Counted from the first letter of the stretch, positions 21,253 through 32,239 are shown. The stretch: DNA of 64,000 bases from Candidatus Gastranaerophilales bacterium (GCA_947624975.1 CANQMP010000004.1:1-64000); one strand, 5' to 3'. Made by a program: numbers and translations. The notes: generated by a model from the sequence alone, not told the origin.

Positions 21253-21469
21253 CACTGAATTCCAGTAAGTTCTCAATGTTAGTGTCAAGCGCAGTCGCAA
21301 GTTCAAGAATTTTCCCGAGCGACATGTTCTGTCTGCCGCACTCAATACAGGCAATATAATTTTGACTTACACCCATTACTTCGGATAACTGCTCCTGTGT
21401 TAAGTCCCGCTTAATTCTTTCCAGTTTGACATTTTTACCAAATTTTTTAAGTAATTCTTGCTTCCTCAT
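21245..21469 (-). CDS. XRE-family HTH transcriptional regulator
   Basis: NVKLERIKRDLTQEQLSEVMGVSQNYIACIECGRQNMSLGKILELA. Confidence 0.9.
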   Translation of the reverse strand: MRKQELLKKFGKNVKLERIKRDLTQEQLSEVMGVSQNYIACIECGRQNMSLGKILELATALDTNIENLLEFSAI

Positions 21470-21603
21470 AAGTTATTATTATATAAACTATCAGATATAA
21501 CCTGAATAAAGTTATAATTCCTATTATAAAACTTATAACTTATATTAATTTACATAAATGCAATTTCTGGAATGTTTTAAATTTTTGTGATAAAAAATTA
21601 AAT

Positions 21604-22560
21604 ATGAGCGTTTACTTTTTTTACGGTGAAGAAGACTACGACATTGAGCTGGAAATAGAAAAGCTTAAAAAAGGGCTTGATAAAAATTTTTTTGAAATGA
21701 GTTACAAAACTTATGACTGTCCTAAATTTGCCGAACTTATATCAATTTTGCGCTCGCAGCCCATGATGTTCGGGAAAATGCTCATTGTGATTAATTGTCT
21801 TGATTATTTTTCAAAACAGTTTGATGATAATGAGATTAAACAAATTGAAAATGCACTCAATGACGTTAATGAAAACCTCGATATTGTCTTTTTGGCTCAA
21901 ATTGACAGAAATGACAGCAAAAAAATCGACGGTAGAAAAAAACTTTTTAAAATTCTGAAAAATTACAATGCGAAAGAGTTTCCGCTAATTCCGACTTATC
22001 GTACGGCGGAAATTGAAAAAAAACTTTCAAAAATGGCGAAATCAAAAGGTATTAAGCTTGATACGAAAGCCGTTAATGCGATAATAACGCAGATAGGGAA
22101 TAATTTCCGCCAAATTGACAAAGAGCTTGACAAGCTAAAACTTTACGCTTACCCGAAAGACATTATAACGGAAGACATGGTCAAAAATATCTGCATATCG
22201 AACGAGGATTTGTTTGCGTTTTCGGATTACATAATGCTTAATAACAAAGGTAAAGCGCTTCTTGAGTTCAGAAAACTACTGGACATCAGATACCCTCTGG
22301 AAATTTTGTCAATATTGCAGACTATGCTTAGAAAATGGATAATTTTAAAGGCAAAATCTAAGGAATTATCTTCCTTTGAGCTTAGCAAATTAACCGGCAT
22401 GCATGAGTATGTCATAACGTTATCACTTAAAAAATTAAAAGATACTCCGCTGACACAGCTTGTCCGCTTAAAACAAAATCTCACGGAAGCAGAATTCAAA
22501 ATCAAGTCAGGACAGTGTTTGGATATTGAAATGGAGGTTGAAAATGCAATATTCAGATAA
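21604..22560 (+). CDS. holA: DNA polymerase III delta subunit
   Basis: YFFYGEEDYDIELEIEKLK; HolA-like architecture; followed by holB. Confidence 0.8.
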   Translation: MSVYFFYGEEDYDIELEIEKLKKGLDKNFFEMSYKTYDCPKFAELISILRSQPMMFGKMLIVINCLDYFSKQFDDNEIKQIENALNDVNENLDIVFLAQIDRNDSKKIDGRKKLFKILKNYNAKEFPLIPTYRTAEIEKKLSKMAKSKGIKLDTKAVNAIITQIGNNFRQIDKELDKLKLYAYPKDIITEDMVKNICISNEDLFAFSDYIMLNNKGKALLEFRKLLDIRYPLEILSILQTMLRKWIILKAKSKELSSFELSKLTGMHEYVITLSLKKLKDTPLTQLVRLKQNLTEAEFKIKSGQCLDIEMEVENAIFR

Positions 22561-23407
22561 TGCATTAAATTCCTATCCGTTTCTGGAAAATTATTTCAAA
22601 ACTGCAGTTTTGAAAGATAATCTTGCACACTGCATACTTTTTTACGGCTCGGATATAAGTTCGCAGTACAATATTGCTCTTGAAATAGCAAGAATGCTAA
22701 ACTGCAGAGGAACGCATAATAGCGATTGCACCTGCTTAAACTGTAATTGGATACGTGAAAACAAGCACCCCGCCGTAATGACTATATCAAGAGTCGATAA
22801 TAAACCTTCAAACGATAATTCCAAAACGGTTATATCCATTGAGCAGGCAAGGATGATTAAAAATGATTTGCTTGTAACTTCCGATTATCACAGGGTTTAC
22901 ATCTTTTGCGACAGAGATAAAAACGAAGAAATATGCGGGCTTAATCAACTGAACTTTCAGGACGAAGCGGCAAATGCTTTATTGAAAACATTTGAAGAAC
23001 CTCCTGCAAATACGACTTTTTTCTTTTTGACAAAAGATGTTACGGATATGATTAACACAATAGTTTCACGTGCACAGAGTTTTTATGTGCCGTCTTTAAA
23101 AGTCACACAGAGAGATATTTCTCTTGTAAAAGAATTTATGGACGGTTATTTGGAGCTTGAAAAAAACGAAGTTCTTGATTTTATCGACAAAATCAATTCA
23201 GCTTTGAAAGATGAGGATGCGGAAAATATTTTTAACCAAATGCAAAATTATATAAACGGTTTATTAAGGACAAATTCGGACAATTCCGCTTTACAGGCTA
23301 AATTAATATCGGATTTTAAGGCGGTTGAAACGGCAAAAAAAGAAAATCGACTGAATATTAATACTCAGTCGATAGTTGAAACTTTAAGTTTTAAAATTAT
23401 ACTTTAA
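22526..23407 (+). CDS. holB: DNA polymerase III delta' subunit (likely start at 22544)
   Basis: LAHCILFYGSDISSQYNIALEIARMLNC, CTCLNCNWI, EAANALLKTFEEPPANTTFFFLT. Confidence 0.85.
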   Translation: MKWRLKMQYSDNALNSYPFLENYFKTAVLKDNLAHCILFYGSDISSQYNIALEIARMLNCRGTHNSDCTCLNCNWIRENKHPAVMTISRVDNKPSNDNSKTVISIEQARMIKNDLLVTSDYHRVYIFCDRDKNEEICGLNQLNFQDEAANALLKTFEEPPANTTFFFLTKDVTDMINTIVSRAQSFYVPSLKVTQRDISLVKEFMDGYLELEKNEVLDFIDKINSALKDEDAENIFNQMQNYINGLLRTNSDNSALQAKLISDFKAVETAKKENRLNINTQSIVETLSFKIIL

Positions 23408-24231
23408 TCTTCAAGTGATTCGTGACCGCTTTTGTGAGTTTTCAAAAGAACTCCGCGTTTTGAAGATTTGATGAATTCTATCATTTTTTCAATATATTCA
23501 TTCATCGGGATTTCCGCTTTAATTTTTTCGATAGCCTGAGAAGTGTTCAAATCCTCGCTAATAAGAAGTTTAAATGCCTCATTTGCAGCCGTTCTGATTT
23601 CTTGCGAAACACCTCTGCGTTTCATTGCAATAACGTTCAAACCTCTCGGAACTGGTGGTCTGCCTTCGCCTTTTGAGTAAGGTAAAATATCCTGACGAGA
23701 AGCTGAAAATCCGCTTATTATCGCCATATCTCCTATTCTGATATTTTGATGGAATACGCTCATACCGCCGACAAACGCACCGAATCCGACATGAACATGG
23801 CCGCCTAAAGTTACGAGGTTTGCCAAAATTACTTCATCTTCAAGCACGCAGTTATGAGCCACGTGACAACCGACCATAAGTAAACATTTTTTACCGACTC
23901 TGGTCGTAAAATCACCGCAAGCAGCGCCTCTGTGTACCGTAACATTTTCTTTTATAATTGTTCCGTCACCTATAACGACTTTTGTCGGTTCGCCTTTGTA
24001 GCCCAAATCCTGAGGTTCCGAACCGATAGTCGTAAACGGGGAAATCGTACAGTCATCTCCGATTTCTGCAAACTCAATGTGAGCGTTTGATATAACACGT
24101 GTTCTGTGTCCGATTATAACATTTTCTCCGATAACCGTATAAGGCCCGATTATCGCATCATCAGCTATTTTTGCGGACGGATGTATAATTGCTGTTTTAT
24201 CTATCATATATCTTACCTCTCTCTTTTTCAA
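23404..24231 (-). CDS. lpxA: UDP-N-acetylglucosamine O-acyltransferase (likely start MIDKTAIIHPSAKI)
   Basis: Left-handed beta-helix hexapeptides; IHPSAKIADDAIIGPYTVIG, CHVAHNCVL. Confidence 0.92.
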   Translation of the reverse strand: MKKREVRYMIDKTAIIHPSAKIADDAIIGPYTVIGENVIIGHRTRVISNAHIEFAEIGDDCTISPFTTIGSEPQDLGYKGEPTKVVIGDGTIIKENVTVHRGAACGDFTTRVGKKCLLMVGCHVAHNCVLEDEVILANLVTLGGHVHVGFGAFVGGMSVFHQNIRIGDMAIISGFSASRQDILPYSKGEGRPPVPRGLNVIAMKRRGVSQEIRTAANEAFKLLISEDLNTSQAIEKIKAEIPMNEYIEKMIEFIKSSKRGVLLKTHKSGHESLED

Positions 24232-24335
24232 TTATATTACAAATATTAAATTTGCTCTATATGTTTATATTATTTTAATATCAGGCATTAAACAGGGGGA
24301 TTAATTAAAATAAGGGTTGATTTATTTTTGTCGGG

Positions 24336-25115
24336 GTGTTATTATTTCTCGGTATGATAAACAAACCTGAAAAAGCAAAAGACAGAATTATTCTTGCATT
24401 GGATGTTGATGATTTAAAAGAAGCGGAAGAACTTGTAAAAGAATTAAAAGATTACGTCGGATACTTCAAAATAGGTTTACCGCTTATAGTTAATTACGGT
24501 TATGAGGCATTCAGGCTTTTAAAAGAACATGGAGCGAAGTGTTATTTTGACTGCAAGTTTCATGACATTCCGCATTCCGTTCAAAAAGCATGCATAAATT
24601 TGGTTAAAAACGGAATTGATTTCTTTAACGTACATATTCAAGGCGGTTCAAAAATGACTTCTGCCGTTGTAAAAGCATCTCATGCAGCGGCTAAATCATA
24701 CGGGTTTGATGCTCCGACGATTTTAGGCGTAACACTGCTTTCAAGTTTCGGACAAAAGACTCTGACGACCGAACTTTGCGTTGATAAAAATATTGAAGAT
24801 TTTGTGTTACAGCTTGCAAAAGTCGCAAAGGATACGGGGTTGGACGGTGTTATTGCAAGTGCCGAAGAAGCAAAAAGGATTAGAAAAGAACTGGGGAACG
24901 ATTTTATAATTCTGTGTCCCGCTACACGTCCGACATGGGCTTCGGTGAACGATCAGGTAAGAGTAGACACTCCGCGTGATGCGATTTTATCGGGCGTTGA
25001 TTTTATGGTTATTGGCAGACCGATTACAACCGCAGACGACAGAGTCGTTGCAGCAAAACTCGTTATTGACGAAATTGAAACCGCACTGCACGACAAAGCT
25101 AATGTATTGATTTAA
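24336..25115 (+). CDS. pyrF: Orotidine-5'-phosphate decarboxylase
   Basis: IILALDVDDLKEA, CYFDCKFHDIPHSV, FMVIGRPIT. Confidence 0.95.
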   Translation: MLLFLGMINKPEKAKDRIILALDVDDLKEAEELVKELKDYVGYFKIGLPLIVNYGYEAFRLLKEHGAKCYFDCKFHDIPHSVQKACINLVKNGIDFFNVHIQGGSKMTSAVVKASHAAAKSYGFDAPTILGVTLLSSFGQKTLTTELCVDKNIEDFVLQLAKVAKDTGLDGVIASAEEAKRIRKELGNDFIILCPATRPTWASVNDQVRVDTPRDAILSGVDFMVIGRPITTADDRVVAAKLVIDEIETALHDKANVLI

Positions 25116-27492
25116 AATTCTTTGATAAAAGATATTTATGTTTGTCGGGTTTATATAAATACACATCGTAATTTAATCCGTCAGAATTTATTCTTATTGA
25201 ATTATGTCTGTCGGTTCGATAAACTTCCGTTTTCCGCAGAACATCAAGTGTTCCCTTTGTCGGATGTCCGAACGCATTCGGGCCGGTTGAAATAATCGAA
25301 ACGGAATTATTCAAATGAGCAAGCATTTTTGAATTCACGACATTAGAACCGCCGTGATGACCGACTTTCAAAACTTCCACATTATGCGGAATATAAGATT
25401 TTAAATTATCAAACGCCTGAATTCCCGCATCACCCGTAAACAACATATCAAAATCCCCGTAACTCAAAAGAGTTATGATAGATTTTTCGTTGTCTTTGTC
25501 AAGATTAGTCATATAAGTTTTCAGGCTTAAATCATTTTCCGAATAAATTTCATCGTTATTCTTGGGAATTTTAGCCTCTAAATTCAATTTCCTGACTGTT
25601 TTGTATATTGATTTGGAGGTATTTGAATCGTCATCAAACGAATTAACGTAAACCGTTTTGACTTTTACGTTTTTCATAATATCGACTGCACCGCCCGAGT
25701 GGTCGTTATCAAAGTGAGTTATTATCATTCCCTCAATATTTTTAATGCCTTTGTCTTTCAGGTATTTGATTATGATAGAATTTGCCTGTGCTTTACCGCC
25801 TCTGAAAGCAGCTCTGCCTGTATCTATAATAAAATATTTATTTTGTGGCGTCTTTATAAGAAAACAGTCTGCATTTTGCACATCAAAAGTTATAATTTCC
25901 AAATCTTTTGACGGAATACTTATCATGGATAAAAGAAGTATTGCACTAAGTGTTATGAAATAAGTTTTAACCTGTTTTGTAAAACCCGACTTTACGCTGT
26001 ATGTCAAAATCAAAATCAGCGAGTAATAAATAATAATTTGAATTACATTGGGATGAGTGCAGGTTATCAGTGAAAAAGGAAGTTCGGAAAAGAAATTCGA
26101 CACGTAAACAATTACGTTTAAAACGATATTCAAAACATAATCCAAAACCATACAGATTTTGTTTGTAAATGGTACGAAAATAGCTAAAATTGAACTCAAA
26201 AATCCGACAAAACTTACTACACTTAAAAACGGCATGCTCAATATATTTGCAAACACCGAAAACGCACTTATCGTATTAAAATAAAACATCTGAACGGGTA
26301 TGACCCAAACTTGTGCAACAACGGGAATAAGTACGGCAGTTGCAAGCCAATTAGGAACTTTCATTTCGGAAACGGTTTTACTCAGCACGTTAGCTGTCGT
26401 TAACAGACCGAAAGTTACGATGAATGAAAGCTGAAATCCTACATCATTTATAAATGCCGGATTATAAATAAGCATAAGCATTGCAACAAGTGCAAGTAAA
26501 GAAACACTGTGTGCATCCCTGTCTATAAGTTTTCCGAAAAGAATTAAAAGAAGCATTAATGCTGCACGGATTATTGACGGCCCTAAACCTGTCATCAAAG
26601 TGTAAAGAATAACCAAAACCATACCTGATATAACGGAAAACTTAAATGGAGCTTTTATTCTTCGCATAAAAAATACCCAAAATCCGTAAATGAAAGCAAC
26701 GTTCATCCCCGAAGCCGCAAGAATATGCAGTAAACCAGAATTTTTAAAAGAATTTTTGATATAATCAGGCGGAGCAACGGCATCGTCACCAAAAACTATA
26801 CCGCCGAGAATTTCCAAATTAGGAGATTTTATATACTTTGAATGCTCTTTTAATATCTTATCCCTCAGCATATTCAAATTTTTTAAGAAACGGCGTTTTA
26901 CGGTAAGTTTTTCCTGCAAGCGTTTGCAATCCTGTTTTTGGGAGTAAAATACCGTAAATGTATCAAAATTTTTTAAATATTTCCCGTAATCGAATTGTGA
27001 CGGATTTCCTGCTTTAAAGGGCGTTTTTAAAGTGCCTTTCATTTCATAAGAGTCGCCTATTTGAAAATTATTAAAATCACCGTTATCATCATTTATCGTA
27101 ACAAAGGTTTTTCCGTGAACACTTTTGCCGTCAAGATTTTTAACCTCAAAGAAAAATTTTGTTTTGATATTATCGGAAGAATTCGGTATTGATACTATTT
27201 CACCGCTAAGAGTTACTTTTTTACCCGCCTCCTGCACAAGCATATCAGTCATATTAATTCTGAAATATGCGTTAAAAAATCCCAGATAAAATATTACCAC
27301 CCATAACAAAATATATTTTAACGGAATAGTGTTTTTTATGATAAAAATAATGGATAAAACAGTAAAAATAACCGCACACAAAAAAGCCGTATCATGAAAA
27401 TACGCCAAAATACCGCACATAAAAAGCACAGCAGTAATGAACATAACAACATTTTTATTTTGTAGTGCTGAATTTACAATATCCCTTAACAT
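25099..27492 (-). CDS. comEC: DNA internalization-related competence protein ComEC/Rec2
   Basis: LLHILAASGMNVAFIYG, GLGPSIIRAALM, metallo-beta-lactamase part THFDNDHSGG and LKVGHHGG. Confidence 0.92.
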   Translation of the reverse strand: MLRDIVNSALQNKNVVMFITAVLFMCGILAYFHDTAFLCAVIFTVLSIIFIIKNTIPLKYILLWVVIFYLGFFNAYFRINMTDMLVQEAGKKVTLSGEIVSIPNSSDNIKTKFFFEVKNLDGKSVHGKTFVTINDDNGDFNNFQIGDSYEMKGTLKTPFKAGNPSQFDYGKYLKNFDTFTVFYSQKQDCKRLQEKLTVKRRFLKNLNMLRDKILKEHSKYIKSPNLEILGGIVFGDDAVAPPDYIKNSFKNSGLLHILAASGMNVAFIYGFWVFFMRRIKAPFKFSVISGMVLVILYTLMTGLGPSIIRAALMLLLILFGKLIDRDAHSVSLLALVAMLMLIYNPAFINDVGFQLSFIVTFGLLTTANVLSKTVSEMKVPNWLATAVLIPVVAQVWVIPVQMFYFNTISAFSVFANILSMPFLSVVSFVGFLSSILAIFVPFTNKICMVLDYVLNIVLNVIVYVSNFFSELPFSLITCTHPNVIQIIIYYSLILILTYSVKSGFTKQVKTYFITLSAILLLSMISIPSKDLEIITFDVQNADCFLIKTPQNKYFIIDTGRAAFRGGKAQANSIIIKYLKDKGIKNIEGMIITHFDNDHSGGAVDIMKNVKVKTVYVNSFDDDSNTSKSIYKTVRKLNLEAKIPKNNDEIYSENDLSLKTYMTNLDKDNEKSIITLLSYGDFDMLFTGDAGIQAFDNLKSYIPHNVEVLKVGHHGGSNVVNSKMLAHLNNSVSIISTGPNAFGHPTKGTLDVLRKTEVYRTDRHNSIRINSDGLNYDVYLYKPDKHKYLLSKNFKSIH

Positions 27493-27569
27493 AAATCAAT
27501 TTTATTTCAAACAAATTTTAATTACAAAATATTTGAATTTGTAAAATTTTATATTTATGTTAACATGGA

Positions 27570-28592
27570 ATGTGCGAGGAAGTTTTTATGTATATAAACA
27601 AAGAACAACTTGTAAGCTATATAAAAAGATTAAACGAGCCGAAAATACTTGTCATAGGGGATTTAGCACTTGATGAGATGATATACGGAGATGCCGAAAG
27701 AATTTCAAGAGAGGCACCCGTTTTAATTTTAAGACACTCGTGTACAAAGTTAATTCTCGGAGCAGCATCAAACGCAGCCCATAACGTTTCGACGCTAAAC
27801 AACGGAAAAGTCAGCGTAATCGGTGTTTGCGGGGATGATTATCAAGCCGGACAATTAAGAGAAACCTTTGAAAATGCAAACGTAAATTGCTCAAGACTTG
27901 TGGTAGATCCGACAAGAAAAACCACCACAAAAACGAGAATTTCAGGCTCTATAACTACTTCCATAACCCAGCAAATAGTCAGAATTGACAGACAGACAAA
28001 CGGGTTTTTGTCACCCGAAATTGAAGCAGAAGTTCTTAAACAAATTGAAAGAGCTATCCCTGAAAATGATGCGGTGATTCTTTCCAATTACCATATCGGA
28101 ACGCTTACGGACAACATAATTCAAAAAACAATAGAACTTGCAAACAAAAATAACAAAATAATTGTCGTTGACGCTCAAAAAGACCTTGAAATATATAAAA
28201 ACGTCACATCAATGACTCCAAATCTTCCCGATACGCAAAAATCCGTCGGTTTTACCATCGAAAGCGAAGATGATTTAAAACGTGCGGGCGATAAACTTCT
28301 TGAACAGACAAATGCCAAAGAAATTTTAATAACCTGCGGTGCTGACGGAATGTTTGTTACAAGACCGAATTCAAATTATACCAAAATCCCCGTGTTTAAC
28401 AAATCTGAAGTGTTTGATGTTACAGGTGCGGGGGATACGGTCACGGCTGTTTATACTCTGGCACTTGCGGCGGGAGCTGACGCGGTTTATGCGGCAGTTA
28501 TCGGAAATATAGCGGCAAGTATTGTCGTCAGACAATTCGGCTGTGCAACAACTACGATTAACGAGCTTTTACAGGCTGTCGAAAATTTATAG
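27570..28592 (+). CDS. hldE: D-glycero-beta-D-manno-heptose-7-phosphate kinase (RfaE1/HldE kinase domain); likely start 27588
   Basis: PfkB family: ILVIGDLALDEMIYGDAERISREAPVLIL, GAASNAAHNV, VFDVTGAGDTVTAVYTLALAAG. Confidence 0.88.
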   Translation: MCEEVFMYINKEQLVSYIKRLNEPKILVIGDLALDEMIYGDAERISREAPVLILRHSCTKLILGAASNAAHNVSTLNNGKVSVIGVCGDDYQAGQLRETFENANVNCSRLVVDPTRKTTTKTRISGSITTSITQQIVRIDRQTNGFLSPEIEAEVLKQIERAIPENDAVILSNYHIGTLTDNIIQKTIELANKNNKIIVVDAQKDLEIYKNVTSMTPNLPDTQKSVGFTIESEDDLKRAGDKLLEQTNAKEILITCGADGMFVTRPNSNYTKIPVFNKSEVFDVTGAGDTVTAVYTLALAAGADAVYAAVIGNIAASIVVRQFGCATTTINELLQAVENL

Positions 28593-28604
28593 GAGAAAGA
28601 CTTT

Positions 28605-29162
28605 ATGTGTAAAGAATTTTTTAAAAAGATAAGAACAGTTGATTTAATCATTATTGCGGGTGTAATTATAGCCTTAATTGTCGGATTTTTCACTTACAAA
28701 AACTTCAGACAGACCGCATCAAACCAAATTGAAGCTGTTTCAAAGATTTCGTTTCAGGTTTTTATTCGCGGAGTAACGCTTACGGGCAATGAAATCCCTT
28801 TACAGGCAAATGAAAAGACTTTTATCAGCATAAGAAACGTTCCTTACAACGATTTAGACATACTTAACGTTAAAGCGGAACGTAAAAAAGTTGTATTACC
28901 GACATTAAACAACAAAAAAGTCGTTATTGTGGACGATGTTTCACAAGCCAATATGTACGATATAACGGTAACTTTAACTGATACCGCAAAAATTACCAAA
29001 GACGGTGCGGTAGTCGGCGGAAACAAAATAAAAATCGGCTTACCGATTACTTTAGAGGGTGAAGATTACAAATTTACGGGAACTGTTTCGGATTTAAAAG
29101 TCATGACAGAAACTGACCACGAAGAAATCCACAATTCACTGAACACTAATGACAATGTTTAA
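28605..29162 (+). CDS. DUF4330-like membrane-anchored protein
   Basis: N-terminal TM VDLIIIAGVIIALIVGFF; position between heptose kinase and O-antigen-ligase-like genes. Confidence 0.65.
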   Translation: MCKEFFKKIRTVDLIIIAGVIIALIVGFFTYKNFRQTASNQIEAVSKISFQVFIRGVTLTGNEIPLQANEKTFISIRNVPYNDLDILNVKAERKKVVLPTLNNKKVVIVDDVSQANMYDITVTLTDTAKITKDGAVVGGNKIKIGLPITLEGEDYKFTGTVSDLKVMTETDHEEIHNSLNTNDNV

Positions 29163-30477
29163 TAATTCATTTCAAAAATATTTATACGAAAACAGTCTTT
29201 TTTTGCAAAATATTGACGGATTTATATTTGCATCAATAGTTTTGGTGTTTGTTTCATCGACATTTATGTCATCGGATGTAATCGGTTTTTTAGCACTAAT
29301 AACGTTTTTTCTAACTGTTTTAAAATACTTTTTTACTCCTGATAAAAAAATTCCGTTGAACAACTCCGATTTATCGCTTATAGCTTATTTTATGCTTGTT
29401 GTCATAAGTCTTGCGGGTTCAAGTTTGTTTTATCTCAGCCTGAAAGGATTTTTTAAAACATTTACATATCTTTCTTTTTACGTATCCGTTTTGCGATATT
29501 TCAGCACTAATAAGGGTAAAATACCTTATATATTCGGTGTAATCGGACTTTGTGCGGGATTTGAGGCAATAATCGGATTTATGCAGAATTTTGCACACGT
29601 TTCGGAAATTTCGACATGGCAAGATGTTTCAAATCTCAATGCGGAACAGGTTATGACAAGAGTTTACGGAAGTTTAAAACCTCTTAACCCGAATTTGCTC
29701 GGCGGATATTTCGTTTCGGCAATTCCCGCATTGTACGGTTTGAGTGCGTATCTTTTTGTTGATAAAAAGTACAATTTTTCCTTAATGGCTCTGGTTTTGG
29801 CTTTAATTTCCACGGTAACACTCTTTTTAACAGGCTGTCGAGGCTCTTACATAGGTATGTTTGTAATAGTTGCGGGAATTTTTGCCGTATCCGCAAAATA
29901 TTTATGGAAGAATTACAAAAAGATTTATTTATCGTTTACAGCTTTTGTTTTTGCGGTTTTTACGGCGGCATTGCTTACGGTGTCGTCACTTAGGGCAAGA
30001 TTTTTGTCTATTTTTGCCATGCGGCAGGATTCGTCAAACTCATTCAGATTTAACGTTTATCATTCGTCTTTGGAGATGTTCAAAGATAACTGGCTTTTGG
30101 GAATTGGCGTCGGAAACATGAATTTCCGTGAAATATACGGTTTGTATATGAAAACGGGGTTTGATGCATTGAGTGCATACAATATTTTCCTTGAAATTGC
30201 CGTTGAAAGCGGGATTTTTGCTTTAATTGCGTATCTGGGATATTTGATTACGTTAATAAAAAATTCCGTTAAGTTTATAATAAAATCTGATGACGTAAAA
30301 TCGGTTATAATAGTTTCAACGGCTTTGCTATCTGTTCTTGCGGTAAGTATACACGGATTTGTAGACACGGTATTTTTCAGACCGCAGATACAGTTTGTTT
30401 TTTGGACTATGGCTGCTGTTTTAAGGTGCAATTCAGATGAGAAACTCTGCAAGAGCAATAACTCACTCTCTCAATAA
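29149..30477 (+). CDS. O-antigen ligase/polymerase (Wzy_C-like) membrane protein
   Basis: ~10 TM segments; GCRGSYIGMFV, LGIGVGNM, AYNIFLEIAVESGIFAL. Confidence 0.85.
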   Translation: MTMFNNSFQKYLYENSLFLQNIDGFIFASIVLVFVSSTFMSSDVIGFLALITFFLTVLKYFFTPDKKIPLNNSDLSLIAYFMLVVISLAGSSLFYLSLKGFFKTFTYLSFYVSVLRYFSTNKGKIPYIFGVIGLCAGFEAIIGFMQNFAHVSEISTWQDVSNLNAEQVMTRVYGSLKPLNPNLLGGYFVSAIPALYGLSAYLFVDKKYNFSLMALVLALISTVTLFLTGCRGSYIGMFVIVAGIFAVSAKYLWKNYKKIYLSFTAFVFAVFTAALLTVSSLRARFLSIFAMRQDSSNSFRFNVYHSSLEMFKDNWLLGIGVGNMNFREIYGLYMKTGFDALSAYNIFLEIAVESGIFALIAYLGYLITLIKNSVKFIIKSDDVKSVIIVSTALLSVLAVSIHGFVDTVFFRPQIQFVFWTMAAVLRCNSDEKLCKSNNSLSQ

Positions 30478-30584
30478 ATACCTTGTTTTAATGTTCTTGC
30501 AAAGAATAATCAGAAATTTAATAGTTATAAAGTATTGAAGAAGTATATATTTACATATAAAAAATTTACAAATATAATCAAAGT

Positions 30585-31226
30585 ATGTTTAACCTTACAG
30601 CATTGCCCAAAATAGATTACGACATAAAAACGTACCGTAATCACAGAAAATATGGAACTCCCCAACAAAAAATAAAGGATGAAGTCACAATAGGTGCAAC
30701 TGCAGGAACATTGCTGCCTCTGATTTTCTTTGCAAAAAGACAGAACAAAAACATTTTTAACATAAAATACGGACTTAAAGAAATGATTAGCGTGAGTGCA
30801 GGCGGAATTTTAGGCGGTGCGGCAGCAGGTCTTTTGTTCGACAAAAAAGAATACGGAAAACAAAAGGTTAATGAAGCCGTATTTCAGTTCATGAATGCTT
30901 CCGTGCCGTCTGTTTTTGTCGCTGGACTTTTAAAATTATCCGAAAAATTCAAATCTCTTAACAACAAAAAAGCTAAGCTGTTATTGATTATAACAGGATT
31001 ATTCGGAGGAATGCAAACGGCATCATGCCTCTCAAATAAGATAAATGACCCGTTTAACAAAGTTCCTGACCGAAAAGTCACTCTAAAAGACTCTGTGGCA
31101 AACGTTGACGATGCCATAGGCGCACTTGTACTTGCAAAAATTCCCGTTGCACAAAAAATTCATGCAGAGAAATTTTTGCCTGTTATATACGGTTGGTGCG
31201 GATATAGAGCAGGGTTAAGCAACTAA
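30585..31226 (+). CDS. Hypothetical membrane protein
   Basis: 213 aa ORF with Gly-rich hydrophobic segments. Confidence 0.55.
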   Translation: MFNLTALPKIDYDIKTYRNHRKYGTPQQKIKDEVTIGATAGTLLPLIFFAKRQNKNIFNIKYGLKEMISVSAGGILGGAAAGLLFDKKEYGKQKVNEAVFQFMNASVPSVFVAGLLKLSEKFKSLNNKKAKLLLIITGLFGGMQTASCLSNKINDPFNKVPDRKVTLKDSVANVDDAIGALVLAKIPVAQKIHAEKFLPVIYGWCGYRAGLSN

Positions 31227-31504
31227 TCATACAATTTTATTTTGATTTCGCCGTTCTCGTTGGTAAATTCAGGATTTTCAACAGGAAGTGCTTTTTCCGA
31301 ATGGATATCGGGAATTGAATTTTTCTTCCAATAACGTTCTTTTTCTTCTTGAACTTCTTTGTAATCGTTAATTTCTTCAATACGAAATCTCTGTTGTTGA
31401 AGTGTTTGCATATCATGAGTCGGAATTACCGCCGCATCGGGAATAAAAGCACATGCAGGTAAAACCGTTGAAAGTAAAAATGTCGATAAAATAATCTTTT
31501 TCAT
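31223..31504 (-). CDS. Hypothetical secreted protein
   Basis: Signal peptide MKKIILSTFLLSTVLPACAFIP; RBS AAGGAGA. Confidence 0.5.
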   Translation of the reverse strand: MKKIILSTFLLSTVLPACAFIPDAAVIPTHDMQTLQQQRFRIEEINDYKEVQEEKERYWKKNSIPDIHSEKALPVENPEFTNENGEIKIKLYD

Positions 31505-31515
31505 ATAAATTCTCC

Positions 31516-32235
31516 TTATTTTACATAAAATACCACATTTGCAACCGCAGTAACTTTCTTATCTATAGTTGTTGTATCGTTAATACCCATATCACTAACG
31601 TTAGTCGAATCAACCGGAGTAATTTGGAAAACGCCCATTTGAACCGACTGGATTTTACCCGTTCTGTTGTTTGTTGCTTTTAACATAGCAGAAGCACGGG
31701 CTTTTGCATCTTTTGTCGCATCCTGAAGTAATTGAACTTTTAAATCGGATAATTTTGAATAGTAATACTCCGTCATGTTCACGTTTATATCTATTCCCTG
31801 TTCAAGCAGGCTTTGAATATCCGAAGAAAGTTCTTTAATTTTTTCAACATCTTTGGATTTTACAACAACAGGCTGAGAAAGATTATAGTAAGCAATATCG
31901 TTTGTCATAACGCCGTTTGGACTGTATTTATAAGAGTTATATCCTCTTGTTGCCTGAACTTCAATATCAGTTAATCCTTTTTCTTCAAGGTATTTCTTTA
32001 CGACGGGAAGTTGAGCTTTAACCGTGTTATATGCAGTTTGCTTATCGGGCTTTCTTGCCGTAATTTCAAATTCAATACGTCCCGAATCGGATTTTACTAT
32101 ACTGTAAGCCGAACCCGTGACTGTGATTTTATCCTTTGACATTGATGTCGTTCCGATTTTTACGGCAATAAGAATTCCCAATGCCAAAATCAGTGCAAGC
32201 CAAATAAGTTGTAATTTTTCTAATTTTTCAAACAT
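31516..32235 (-). CDS. SIMPL (DUF541) domain protein
   Basis: ITVTGSAYSIVKSDSGRIEFEIT; IDINVNMTEYYYSKLSDLKVQLLQDATKDAKARASAML. Confidence 0.8.
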   Translation of the reverse strand: MFEKLEKLQLIWLALILALGILIAVKIGTTSMSKDKITVTGSAYSIVKSDSGRIEFEITARKPDKQTAYNTVKAQLPVVKKYLEEKGLTDIEVQATRGYNSYKYSPNGVMTNDIAYYNLSQPVVVKSKDVEKIKELSSDIQSLLEQGIDINVNMTEYYYSKLSDLKVQLLQDATKDAKARASAMLKATNNRTGKIQSVQMGVFQITPVDSTNVSDMGINDTTTIDKKVTAVANVVFYVK

Positions 32236-32239
32236 AATT

